Below are positions 26,933 to 35,299 of a stretch of DNA of 64,000 nucleotides, piece after piece; within the stretch, counting starts at the first letter, position 1; each line of letters starts with the position of its first letter. The stretch lies in NCBI RefSeq assembly GCF_035917675.1, contig NZ_CP109104.1:6882001-6946000 (forward strand), given 5' to 3'. The stretch comes from Streptomyces sp. NBC_01775. Its GTDB lineage: Bacteria; Actinomycetota; Actinomycetes; Streptomycetales; Streptomycetaceae. The notes under the pieces were generated by a model, which worked only from the letters and a program-made list of their open reading frames with translations, had not been told where the DNA came from and did not search any database. Position numbers and translations under genes: made by a program.

Positions 26933-27996
26933 GTAGCCAGACTGGACCACACGAGAACGTGTCAGACGAGAACCTGCCCAGTGCGCAGGAAGAAGCCCAT
27001 GGCGCGGTAGCGGTCAAGGACGATCCGTTCGCGGATCCCGGCCTGCCCCCCCATGAGCACCGCATCCAGGACATCGACGAGCGGGCGGCCAAGCGCTCCG
27101 AGCGTGCCGTCGCCTTCCTCTTCACGCTGTCCATGCTGGCCACGGTGGCCTTCATCGCCTCCTTCGTGGCCTTCCCGATCGACAAGATCGTTTATGTCTG
27201 GCCGCTCGGGCACATCAGCGCGCTGAACCTCGCGCTGGGGCTCACCCTCGGCGTGGCCCTCTTCTGCATCGGTGCCGGCGCGGTCCACTGGGCCCGCACG
27301 CTGATGTCCGACGAGGAGATGGTCGACGAGCGGCACGCCGTCGCGGCCGAGCCGGAGGTGCGCGAGAAGGTCCTCGCGGACTTCAAGCAGGGCGCGAAGG
27401 AGTCGGCCTTCGGGCGCAGGAAGCTCATCCGCAACACGATGTTCGGAGCCATGGCCCTGGTGCCGCTCTCCGGCGTCGTCCTGCTGCGCGACCTGGGCCC
27501 GCTGCCCGAGGACAAGCTGCGGCACACGCTGTGGAAGAAGGGCAAGCTGCTCGTCAACGAGAACACCAACGAGCCGCTGCGTCCCGAGGACATCGCGGTC
27601 GGCTCGCTGGCCTTCGCCAAGCCGGAGGGCCTGGAGGTGCACGACGAGGAGTTCCAGGAGGAGATCGCCAAGGCGGCCCTGATGATCGTCCGGCTGGAGC
27701 CGAAGGACATCAAGGACAAGCGCGAGCTGGACTGGTCCCACGAGGGGATCGTCGCCTTCTCGAAGATCTGCACGCACGTCGGCTGCCCGGTCAGCCTCTA
27801 CGAGCAGCAGACCCACCATGTGCTCTGCCCCTGCCATCAGTCGACGTTCGATCTGTCCGACGGTGCGCGGGTGCTCTTCGGTCCGGCCGGCCACCGGCTG
27901 CCGCAGCTCAAGATCAGCGTCAACAAGGACGGCTTCCTCGAAGCGCAGGGCGACTTCGCGGAGCCCGTCGGTCCGGCCTTCTGGGAGCGCGGATGA
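26929..27996 (+). CDS. qcrA: Rieske iron-sulfur subunit of the bcc complex
   Basis: The 355-residue protein has the long actinobacterial form: three membrane helices (about 57-80, 90-115 and 165-187) and a C-terminal Rieske domain. 'CTHVGCPVSLY' and 'CPCHQSTFDLSDG' hold the two Cys/His ligand pairs and the structural disulfide cysteines. It transfers electrons from menaquinol to cytochrome c in QcrC. It is coupled by ATGA overlaps to qcrC and qcrB. Confidence 0.97.
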   Translation: MSSQTGPHENVSDENLPSAQEEAHGAVAVKDDPFADPGLPPHEHRIQDIDERAAKRSERAVAFLFTLSMLATVAFIASFVAFPIDKIVYVWPLGHISALNLALGLTLGVALFCIGAGAVHWARTLMSDEEMVDERHAVAAEPEVREKVLADFKQGAKESAFGRRKLIRNTMFGAMALVPLSGVVLLRDLGPLPEDKLRHTLWKKGKLLVNENTNEPLRPEDIAVGSLAFAKPEGLEVHDEEFQEEIAKAALMIVRLEPKDIKDKRELDWSHEGIVAFSKICTHVGCPVSLYEQQTHHVLCPCHQSTFDLSDGARVLFGPAGHRLPQLKISVNKDGFLEAQGDFAEPVGPAFWERG

Positions 27997-29642
27997 GTAC
28001 TGCAACCGATACCCGGGGCAGCGCGGCTGCCGAGGGCAAGAAGAAGGCACCCGCGGGTGAGCGGGTCGCCGACTGGGCCGACGGACGGCTGGGCATCTAC
28101 AGCCTGGCCAAGGCCAACATGCGCAAGATCTTCCCGGACCACTGGTCCTTCATGCTGGGTGAGGTCGCGCTCTACAGCTTCATCATCATCATCCTGACCG
28201 GCGTCTATCTGACGCTGTTCTTCCACCCGTCGATGAACGAGGTGGAGTACCACGGTTCCTATGTGCCGATGCAGGGTGTCCTGATGTCCGAGGCGTTCGC
28301 CTCGACGCTGGACATCAGCTTCGACGTGCGCGGCGGTCTGCTCGTACGGCAGATCCACCACTGGGCGGCGCTGATCTTCCTCGCGGCGATGTTCGTGCAC
28401 ATGATGCGCGTCTTCTTCACCGGCGCCTTCCGCAAGCCGCGCGAGGTCAACTGGCTGTTCGGCTTCCTGCTGTTCGTGCTGGGCATGTTCACCGGCTTCA
28501 CCGGCTACTCGCTCCCGGACGACCTGCTGTCCGGCACCGGCGTCCGCTTCATGGAGGGCGCGATCCTGTCCGTGCCGATCGTCGGCACGTACCTCTCGAT
28601 GTTCCTGTTCGGCGGGGAGTTCCCCGGGCACGACTTCGTGGCGCGGTTCTACTCGGTCCACATCCTGCTGTTGCCCGGCATCATGCTGGGCTTGCTGGTG
28701 GCGCACCTGATCCTGGTCTTCTACCACAAGCACACGCAGTTCGCGGGCCCCGGACGGACCAACAAGAACGTCGTCGGCATGCCGCTGCTGCCGGTCTACA
28801 TGGCCAAGGCCGGAGGCTTCTTCTTCCTGGTCTTCGGTGTGATCGCGGCCATCTCGGCGCTCTTCACGATCAACCCGATCTGGGTGCTGGGCCCCTACCG
28901 GCCCGACCACGTGTCCACGAACGCGCAGCCCGACTGGTACATGGGCTTCACAGAGGGCCTGGTCCGGGTCATGCCGGGGTGGGAGATCAACCTGTGGGGT
29001 CACACGCTGGTGATAGGCGTACTCATCCCGCTGCTGCTCCTGCCGGTGGTGCTGGGTGCCCTCGCGGTCTATCCGTTCATCGAGTCGTGGGTGACCGGCG
29101 ACAAGCGCGAGCACCACATCGCGGACCGGCCGCGGAACGCGCCGACGCGTACCGCGTTCGGTGTGGCCTGGATCGCGTGGTACTTCGTGTGCCTGGTGGG
29201 CGGCGGTAACGACCTGTGGGCCACCCACTTCCACTTGTCGCTCAACGCCATCTCATGGTTCGTCCGGATCGGCTTCTTCGTCGTACCGGTCGTGGTCTTC
29301 ATCATCACGAAGCGCATCTGTCTCGGCCTTCAGCGCAGGGACCACGCCAAGGTGCTGCACGGGCGGGAGAGCGGCACCATCAAGCGGCTGCCGCACGGTG
29401 AGTTCGTGGAGATCCACGAGCCGCTCTCGCAGGAGCAGCTGCACACGCTCACGGCGCACGAGCAGTACAAGCCGGCCGAGATCGGGGCGGAGACCGACGA
29501 GAACGGCGTCGAGCGGAAGCTCTCGCGGGGCCAGAAGATGCGGGCCCGGCTCTCGAAGGGGTACTTCGGCGAGGCGGGGCAGATTCCCAAGCCCACGCGG
29601 GAGGAGTACCGCGAGATCGAGAGTGGCCACGGCCACCACTGA
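27993..29642 (+). CDS. qcrB: Cytochrome b subunit of the bcc complex
   Basis: This menaquinol-oxidising subunit is 549 residues. Haem histidines lie in '[20 protein letters not shown]' and '[13 protein letters not shown]' with '[15 protein letters not shown]'. The quinol-site motif is 'QPDWYMGF', the PDWY form of the usual PEWY. Eight or more helices are followed by a charged cytoplasmic tail of about 110 residues typical of actinobacteria. ATG 27993 overlaps the qcrA stop. A terminator follows. Confidence 0.97.
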   Translation: MSTATDTRGSAAAEGKKKAPAGERVADWADGRLGIYSLAKANMRKIFPDHWSFMLGEVALYSFIIIILTGVYLTLFFHPSMNEVEYHGSYVPMQGVLMSEAFASTLDISFDVRGGLLVRQIHHWAALIFLAAMFVHMMRVFFTGAFRKPREVNWLFGFLLFVLGMFTGFTGYSLPDDLLSGTGVRFMEGAILSVPIVGTYLSMFLFGGEFPGHDFVARFYSVHILLLPGIMLGLLVAHLILVFYHKHTQFAGPGRTNKNVVGMPLLPVYMAKAGGFFFLVFGVIAAISALFTINPIWVLGPYRPDHVSTNAQPDWYMGFTEGLVRVMPGWEINLWGHTLVIGVLIPLLLLPVVLGALAVYPFIESWVTGDKREHHIADRPRNAPTRTAFGVAWIAWYFVCLVGGGNDLWATHFHLSLNAISWFVRIGFFVVPVVVFIITKRICLGLQRRDHAKVLHGRESGTIKRLPHGEFVEIHEPLSQEQLHTLTAHEQYKPAEIGAETDENGVERKLSRGQKMRARLSKGYFGEAGQIPKPTREEYREIESGHGHH

Positions 29643-29672
29643 GGCGCTTGCGCTTGGCTGAAGCCACCACAA

Positions 29673-29713
29673 CCGGAGGGGCTCGCGGGGTTGTTCCCCG
29701 CGGGCCCCTCCGG
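29673..29713 (+). terminator. Terminator after qcrB
   Basis: An 18-bp stem with a single G-T wobble, starting CCGGAGGGGCTCGCGGGG, closes on a 5-nt TTGTT loop. It ends the ctaE-qcrCAB operon 30 nt after its last stop. Confidence 0.87.
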
Positions 29714-29806
29714 CGTTGTCCGGCCGGTATCGGTGACGGGGCCGCTCCGGGGAAAGTCGATAGGGTGGCGAGACCCCGATCGGTCTACTGCCAGGAAGTG
29801 GTTCCC

Positions 29807-30874
29807 ATGAGCGCTGCTACCCCCGCCGGAGGCGACACCATGGCGGCGCGTACCTGGCCGGACGTGCTGAGCGCGCTGGTGAAGGGCGAGGACCTGAGCG
29901 CGGACGCCACGGCCTGGGCGATGGACCGGATCATGAGCGGCGAGGCCACCGACGTGCAGATCGCGGGCTTCGCCGTGGCCCTGCGCGCCAAGGGCGAGAC
30001 GGTGCAGGAGATCTCCGGACTGGTGCGGGCGATGTACGAGCACGCGTTCACCGTGGACATCCCCGGCCCCTCCGTCGACATCGTCGGGACCGGCGGGGAC
30101 ATGGCCAAGACGGTCAACATCTCGACGATGTCCTCGATCGTCGTCGCGGGCACCGGCGTGAAGGTCGTCAAGCACGGCAACCGGGCCTCCTCCAGCGCCA
30201 GCGGCGCTTCGGACGTCCTGGGGAAGCTGGGCGTGAACCTGGAGCTGACGCCGCAGCGGGTCGCCGAGGTGGCGGCCGAGGCGGGGATCACCTTCTGCTT
30301 CGCGATCAAGTTCCACCCGTCGCTGCGCCATGTCGCCGCCGCGCGGGCCGGGCTGGGGATCGCCACCCCGTTCAACTTCCTCGGCCCGCTCACCAACCCC
30401 GCGCGGGTGCGGGCGCAGGCGACCGGCGTCGCGGACGCCCGGATGGCGCCGATCCTCGCGGGAGTGCTCGCCGAGCGGGGCAGCAGCGCGCTCGTCTTCC
30501 GCGGGGACGACGGCCTGGACGAGCTGACCACCACGGCCACCTCGACGGTGTGGGTCGTACGCGATGGGGCCGTGCGGGAGGAGAGCTTCGACCCGCGTGA
30601 TGTGGGGATCGAGCTGGTGCCCGTAGAGGCGCTGCGCGGCGCCGACGCCGCGTACAACGCCGATGTGGCCCGCCGGCTGCTGGAGGGGGAACACGGGCCC
30701 GTACGGGACGCGGTGCTCCTCAACTCCGCGGCTGCCTTCGTGGCGCTCGCGCCGACGGACGCCCCGCTCACCGAGCAGATCGGCGACGGGATGCGGCGGG
30801 CGGCCGAGTCCCTCGACTCGGGGGCGGCGCTGGCCGCGCTGGAGCGGTGGGTCGCGGCCAGCACCAAGCGGTGA
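29807..30874 (+). CDS. trpD: Anthranilate phosphoribosyltransferase
   Basis: TrpD joins phosphoribosyl pyrophosphate to anthranilate in tryptophan synthesis. The family blocks are '[20 protein letters not shown]', '[20 protein letters not shown]' and '[20 protein letters not shown]'. ATG 29807 follows CCAGGAAG, giving 355 residues. No other trp gene is in the window, so it is an unlinked trpD next to the respiratory genes. Confidence 0.95.
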   Translation: MSAATPAGGDTMAARTWPDVLSALVKGEDLSADATAWAMDRIMSGEATDVQIAGFAVALRAKGETVQEISGLVRAMYEHAFTVDIPGPSVDIVGTGGDMAKTVNISTMSSIVVAGTGVKVVKHGNRASSSASGASDVLGKLGVNLELTPQRVAEVAAEAGITFCFAIKFHPSLRHVAAARAGLGIATPFNFLGPLTNPARVRAQATGVADARMAPILAGVLAERGSSALVFRGDDGLDELTTTATSTVWVVRDGAVREESFDPRDVGIELVPVEALRGADAAYNADVARRLLEGEHGPVRDAVLLNSAAAFVALAPTDAPLTEQIGDGMRRAAESLDSGAALAALERWVAASTKR

Positions 30875-30918
30875 CGGCGGCGCGGCCCCTGCCGCGCGCC
30901 CTGTGTGCCCCGGCTGCC

Positions 30919-30963
30919 CCGCCTGCCCGCGTTCCGCAGTGATGCGGTGCGCGGGGCAGGCGG
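30919..30963. terminator. Hairpin terminator after trpD
   Basis: CCGCCTGCCC pairs with GGGCAGGCGG, extended by a GCG/CGC inner stem after a 1-nt bulge, and the loop holds a further CCGC/GCGG hairpin. It lies between convergent genes. Confidence 0.65.
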
Positions 30964-31005
30964 CCGGGGTGCCGGACGCGGCGGGCGGTGCCGTCCGGGT
31001 GGGGC

Positions 31006-31488
31006 TCACTGCTTGGCCGCGGCCTCCAGGGCCGGGAGGTCGAGCTTCTTCATCGTGAGCATGGCCGCCATGACGGCGGCGGCCTTGGCCCGGTCCGGGT
31101 CGCTGATCAGCTCCATGAGCCGTCGGGGGACGATCTGCCAGGACAGCCCGTACTTGTCCTTGAGCCATCCGCAGTCGTTCTCCTGGCCGCCGTCCGCTGT
31201 GAGCTTCTCCCACAGGGAGTCGACCTCCTCCTGCGAGTCGCAGTCGACCTGGAGCGAGATGGCCTCGGTGAAGGAGAACACCGGGCCGCCGTTGAGCGCG
31301 ACGTACTGCTGGCCCGCCAGCTCGAACAAGACGGTCATCACCGAGCCGGTCTCGCCGGGGCCGGTCTCCGTGTAGCGGCTCGTCTCCAGGATCCTGGAGT
31401 TGTCGAACAGGGAGACGTAGAACTCCGCCGCCTCCTGGGCCTGGGTGTCGAACCAGAGGAATGTCTTGATCTTCTGCGGCTGCTGCAT
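31006..31488 (-). CDS. VOC-superfamily PhnB-like protein
   Basis: The 160-residue protein starts 'MQQPQKIKTFLWFDTQAQEA' and continues 'EFYVSLFDNSRILETSRYTE', with 'YVALNGGPVFSFTEAISLQV' and 'CGWLKDKYGLSWQIVP'. This is the PhnB-like (formerly '3-demethylubiquinone methyltransferase') type of glyoxalase fold. The substrate is unknown. ATG 31488 has a perfect AGGAGGT upstream. The EamA transporter gene lies 68 nt upstream on the same strand. Confidence 0.9.
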   Translation of the reverse strand: MQQPQKIKTFLWFDTQAQEAAEFYVSLFDNSRILETSRYTETGPGETGSVMTVLFELAGQQYVALNGGPVFSFTEAISLQVDCDSQEEVDSLWEKLTADGGQENDCGWLKDKYGLSWQIVPRRLMELISDPDRAKAAAVMAAMLTMKKLDLPALEAAAKQ

Positions 31489-31556
31489 GGCGCGACCTCC
31501 TGGTCGTCGGAAGGGGTGCGAAGCCTGTGTGTACAGACCCGCCCCGGACCCGGAAC

Positions 31557-32483
31557 TCATCGGGCGGTGGGCGATTTCTCCGATCCCACCAGAGCCTCGG
31601 CCCCGGAAGGCCGCGACACCGCGCTCCTGACCGCACCCGCTGACGCGAGGGTGACGCAGCAGACCGCCAGCCACTGGAGCGGCGTCAGCCGCTCGCCGAG
31701 CAGCACGAGCCCCGCGCAGGCCGCGGCGACCGGCTCCAGGCTCTGGAGCACCCCGACGACGCGGGCGGGAAGGCGGCGCAGCGCGGCCAGTTCCAGGGAG
31801 TAGGGGACGACGGCGGACAGCACCGCCACCCCCAGCCCGGCCGCCAGCACGCGGGGCTCCGTCACCCGGGGACCTGCCTCGGCCAGCCCGAAGGGCAGCG
31901 TCAGCAGCGCGGCCCAGCACACCGCGAGGGCCAGCGGGCCGCCGCCGGACATCCGGGCCCCGGTGCGCCGGCTCAGCAGCAGGTACGAGCCCATCGCCAC
32001 GGCCGAGGCCACCGCCCAGGCCACCCCGGCGGGCGACAGCGCGCCCGCTCCCGCGCCCGGGAGGGCGAACAGCGTGATCCCGGCCGCTGCCAGGGCGCCC
32101 CAGGCCGCGTCCGTCCACCGGCGGGACATCAGCAGGGCAACGGTGAGCGGGCCCGAGAGCTGGAGGGTCATCGCGACGCCCAGCGGCAGGCGGTCCATCG
32201 CGAGGTAGGAGAGGTTCATCCCGGCGATCGCCGTGCCGAACGCCAGGATGAGCAGCGCGCCGGAGCGGTCGTCCGGCAGCCGGGGCCGCCACAGGGCCAG
32301 CAGCACCAGCGCGGCCAGCCCCAGCCGCAGCGCCGCTGTGGCGAGCGGCCCCCCGGCGGCGCCGAACAGCCCTTTGCCCAGCGCCTGCCCCGTCTGGACG
32401 CTGACGACGCTCGCGAGGACGAGCAGGGGAGCGGGTGCCGTGAGCCGGGTCCGGTACCCGGCGGGCTCAGTCCGGGAGGTCAT
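31557..32483 (-). CDS. EamA/DMT-family exporter
   Basis: A 308-residue protein with about ten membrane helices in two EamA repeats. It shows 'FGTAIAGMNLSYLAMDRLPL' and 'RVVGVLQSLEPVAAACAGLV', as in RhtA-type metabolite exporters. The substrate is unknown. ATG 32483 lies inside the end of the zinc-ribbon gene (17-nt overlap), so the two are likely coupled. The divergent LysR gene could regulate both. Confidence 0.9.
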   Translation of the reverse strand: MTSRTEPAGYRTRLTAPAPLLVLASVVSVQTGQALGKGLFGAAGGPLATAALRLGLAALVLLALWRPRLPDDRSGALLILAFGTAIAGMNLSYLAMDRLPLGVAMTLQLSGPLTVALLMSRRWTDAAWGALAAAGITLFALPGAGAGALSPAGVAWAVASAVAMGSYLLLSRRTGARMSGGGPLALAVCWAALLTLPFGLAEAGPRVTEPRVLAAGLGVAVLSAVVPYSLELAALRRLPARVVGVLQSLEPVAAACAGLVLLGERLTPLQWLAVCCVTLASAGAVRSAVSRPSGAEALVGSEKSPTAR

Positions 32484-32715
32484 CAGGGGCCCGCCGTGGG
32501 CGGTCGTCGTCGCGTACGGTGCTGCGACCGCCGACGACCAGGCGCTCGCCACCTCCGGCGCGCTCCAGCCACCCGCGGAGGGTTCCGCAGGCGCAGCGGG
32601 TGTAGACGATGACTCCCTCGGTGACGGGGTGGCGGGAGACGACGGTGTACGGGTCGCGCAGCGGCCAGCCGCACGCGGCACAGCGGCCACTGTTCTCACT
32701 GCGGTGGTTGTCCAT
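32467..32715 (-). CDS. Small zinc-ribbon-like protein
   Basis: The 82-residue protein starts 'MDNHRSENSGRCAACGWPLR' and has a second cysteine pair in 'VYTRCACGTLRGWLE', four cysteines that could bind one zinc. It lacks a signal peptide. It is the first gene of a leftward pair with the EamA transporter and lies 73 nt from the divergent LysR start. Function unknown. Confidence 0.75.
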   Translation of the reverse strand: MDNHRSENSGRCAACGWPLRDPYTVVSRHPVTEGVIVYTRCACGTLRGWLERAGGGERLVVGGRSTVRDDDRPRRAPDDLPD

Positions 32716-32788
32716 GCGGACAGCGTCACCGGCAGCCGACGTGCACGTCCATCGCATCTTTCCGCAGGGAATCGTTTTGAATTACCGC

Positions 32789-33709
32789 ATGATTGACTTG
32801 CGGCTCCTCCAGACGCTCCGTGTCCTGCACTCCGAGGGCACCGTGACGGCCGCGGCGCGCGCCTTGCACCTGTCGCCCTCGGCCGTCTCCCAGCAACTGC
32901 GCCAGCTCGCCCAGCAGGTGGACGCCGAACTGCTGCGACAGGACGGGCGGCTCCTGCGGCTCACCCCGGCGGGCCGGGTGCTGCTCGGCCACGCCGACAT
33001 CCTGCACGCGCAGTGGGAGCAGGCCCGCGCCGACCTGGCCGCGCACGGCGGCGGGCGCCACCCGACGCTGCGGATGGAGGGCTTCACCACCAGCGTCGCC
33101 TCCCTCCTCGTGCCCACGGCCGGCGACCTGCGGCAGGCCGACCCGCCCGTCCGGGTCCTCATCCACGAGAGCGACACCTATGAGAGCTATCAGCGGCTGC
33201 TGGCGGGCCAGTCCGACATCGCGGTGCTCACGCCGCTGCCCGACAGCCCGCCCGCCGACGATCCGCGCTTCGATCAACAGCCGCTCCTGGACGACTTCCT
33301 GGACCTCGTCGTACCCGTCGGCCATCCGCTGGCAGGTCCGGAGCCCGTCGATCTGGCGGCGGCGGCCACCGAGGACTGGATCTCCCCGCACCACGACCAG
33401 GACCGGCTGATCCAGGCCCTGTGCGCGGCGGCCGGGTTCGCCCCGCGCCGGGTCCACCACTCCGACGAGTGGCCCGCTGTGCTCTCCATGATCGGGCATG
33501 GGCTGGGCGTGTGCCTCGTACCGCGGCTGATGTCGGTGGCCGCCTACCCGCAGGTCGTCCGGGTGCCGGTGCAGGGCACTCCGCCCCCGTTCCGGCGGGT
33601 CCTGACCTGCGTGCGCAAGGGCAGCCATCCCCAGCCGGCCATCGCGGCCGGCCTGGCCGCTCTGCGGGCCCGCGCGGAAGTCCTCACACCGCGCGAGGGG
33701 GCGAAGTGA
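32789..33709 (+). CDS. LysR-family transcriptional regulator
   Basis: An N-terminal winged helix-turn-helix ('MIDLRLLQTLRVLHSEGTVT', 'ALHLSPSAVSQQLRQLAQQV') is followed by a LysR substrate-binding domain (about 90-295) of 306 residues total. ATG 32789 is chosen because it begins the conserved helix. By position it probably controls the divergent zinc-ribbon/EamA genes. It ends 101 nt before narK, so a role in nitrate genes is possible but less likely. Confidence 0.92.
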   Translation: MIDLRLLQTLRVLHSEGTVTAAARALHLSPSAVSQQLRQLAQQVDAELLRQDGRLLRLTPAGRVLLGHADILHAQWEQARADLAAHGGGRHPTLRMEGFTTSVASLLVPTAGDLRQADPPVRVLIHESDTYESYQRLLAGQSDIAVLTPLPDSPPADDPRFDQQPLLDDFLDLVVPVGHPLAGPEPVDLAAAATEDWISPHHDQDRLIQALCAAAGFAPRRVHHSDEWPAVLSMIGHGLGVCLVPRLMSVAAYPQVVRVPVQGTPPPFRRVLTCVRKGSHPQPAIAAGLAALRARAEVLTPREGAK

Positions 33710-33727
33710 ACGAGAGCTTTCGTGCGC

Positions 33728-33750
33728 GTTACGCACCGACACGGTAAGGA
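33728..33750 (+). promoter_or_regulatory. Candidate operator upstream of the nitrate operon
   Basis: TTAC-N11-GTAA (33729-33747) forms an inverted repeat, and GTTAC followed by a GGAAAC nearby vaguely resembles GlnR half-sites (GTnAC, GAAAC). Spacing does not match the GlnR consensus exactly. Its place, 60-80 nt before narK, fits an activator site for GlnR or the NnaR-like regulator. Confidence 0.25.
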
Positions 33751-33810
33751 AACGGCAGGTCAGTAGCGTCAGCCCTCCGCACACCGCACCACAGCACCAG
33801 GAGGCGCGAC

Positions 33811-35295
33811 GTGACAGCAGGATGGACCAGCCGCCGGGAGCGGCGGACCGGCAGGGCACCGTGGATCAACCACTGGGAGCCCGAGGACCCCGGCTTCTGG
33901 GCCCGGGAAGGGCGGCGCACGGCGCGGCGCAACCTGTGGCTCTCCGTCTTCGCCGAGCACACCGGCTTCGCCGTGTGGAGCCTGTGGTCGGTCCTGGTGT
34001 TGTTCATGACGCCGGAGACCGGCTTCGCGCTGTCGGCGGACGACAAGTTCCTGCTCGTCTCGGTGGTCTCGCTGGTGGGGGCCGTGCTGCGGCTGCCGTA
34101 CGGGTTCGCCGTCACACGGGTGGGCGGGCGCACCTGGACGGTGTGCAGCGCCGTCGCCCTGCTGGTGCCCACCGTGCTGGCCGCCGTGCTGATGCGGCGC
34201 CCCGAGACCCCGCTGTGGGCGCTGCTGGGGTGCGCGGCGCTGGCCGGGCTGGGAGGCGGCAACTTCGCCTCGTCCATGGTCAACATCAACCACTTCTTCC
34301 CCGAGAGGGAGAAGGGCTGGGCGCTCGGGCTCAACGCCGGGGGCGGCAACCTGGGCGTCGCCTCGGTGCAGCTCCTGGGGCTGCTCGTCCTCGCCACGGT
34401 GGGGGCCGCGCACCCGGAGGCAGTGCCGCTGCTGCTCGTTCCCGCGCTGGCGCTCGCCGCGCTGCTGGCGCACCGGCACATGGACAACCTCGCGACCGCG
34501 CGCACCGACTACTCCTCCTACCGCGCCGCCGTCCGCGACCCGCACTGCTGGATCGTCTCCCTGCTGTACGTGGGGACGTTCGGCTCGTTCATCGGCTTCG
34601 GCTTCGCGTTCGGCCTCGTCCTCCAGAACGACTTCGGCCGCACACCCGTGCAGGCCGCGGTGCTGGCCGTGCTGGGGCCCCTGCTGGGCTCGCTGGCCCG
34701 GCCGCTGGGCGGGCGGCTGGCCGACCGGTGGGGCGGGGCGCGGGTGACGGCGGGGGCGTTCGCCGCGATGGCGCTGTGCGGCGCGGGAGCGCTGGCCGCC
34801 TCGGCGGCGGGGTCGTTCGCCGGATTCGTCGCCGCCTTCATCGCCCTGTTCGTGCTGACGGGGCTCGGCAACGGCTCGACGTACAAGATGATCCCCGCCA
34901 TCTACGCGGCGCGGGCCGAGAGCGCCGTGGAGGCCGGGCGGGACCCGCAGGAGGCGCGGGCCGAGAGCCGGCGGCGCGCGGGCGCGGTCATCGCGATCTC
35001 CGGCGCGGTCGGCGCGCTGGGCGGCGTCGGCATCAACCTCGCCTTCCGGCAGTCGTACCAGGCGGCGGGGGACGCGGGGCCCGCGATCGCCGCCTTCCTG
35101 GCGTTCTACGTGCTGTGCCTGGCCGTGACGTGCTGGGTGTATCTGCGACGTCCCGTGGCGGGGACACCCGCCGACCGTGAAGCGGAGGCGCGGAGCGGGG
35201 CCGGGCGTACCGGGGCCGACCGGGACGGGACCGGGCAGGACGCCGACACCCGGCTGGACCCGGCCGGAACCTCCGCCGCCGGTCCGGGAGCGTGA
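33811..35295 (+). CDS. narK: Nitrate/nitrite MFS transporter
   Basis: A 494-residue MFS protein with 12 helices and the two nitrate-signature glycine motifs, 'LAGLGGGNFASSMVNINHFF' with 'LGLNAGGGNLGVASV', and 'GLGNGSTYKMIPAIY'. A short cytoplasmic N-terminus contains 'INHWEPEDPGFWA', typical of NarK proteins. It would import nitrate for the reductases encoded next. GTG 33811 has AGGAGGCG upstream. The C-terminal 40 residues are low-complexity and hydrophilic. Confidence 0.94.
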   Translation: MTAGWTSRRERRTGRAPWINHWEPEDPGFWAREGRRTARRNLWLSVFAEHTGFAVWSLWSVLVLFMTPETGFALSADDKFLLVSVVSLVGAVLRLPYGFAVTRVGGRTWTVCSAVALLVPTVLAAVLMRRPETPLWALLGCAALAGLGGGNFASSMVNINHFFPEREKGWALGLNAGGGNLGVASVQLLGLLVLATVGAAHPEAVPLLLVPALALAALLAHRHMDNLATARTDYSSYRAAVRDPHCWIVSLLYVGTFGSFIGFGFAFGLVLQNDFGRTPVQAAVLAVLGPLLGSLARPLGGRLADRWGGARVTAGAFAAMALCGAGALAASAAGSFAGFVAAFIALFVLTGLGNGSTYKMIPAIYAARAESAVEAGRDPQEARAESRRRAGAVIAISGAVGALGGVGINLAFRQSYQAAGDAGPAIAAFLAFYVLCLAVTCWVYLRRPVAGTPADREAEARSGAGRTGADRDGTGQDADTRLDPAGTSAAGPGA

Positions 35296-35299
35296 CCCC

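Noticed and set aside
29330..31636. A long open frame antiparallel to trpD and qcrB
   Set aside because: The plus-strand genes have clear family motifs; the minus frame is repetitive Arg/Gly/His composition typical of shadows.
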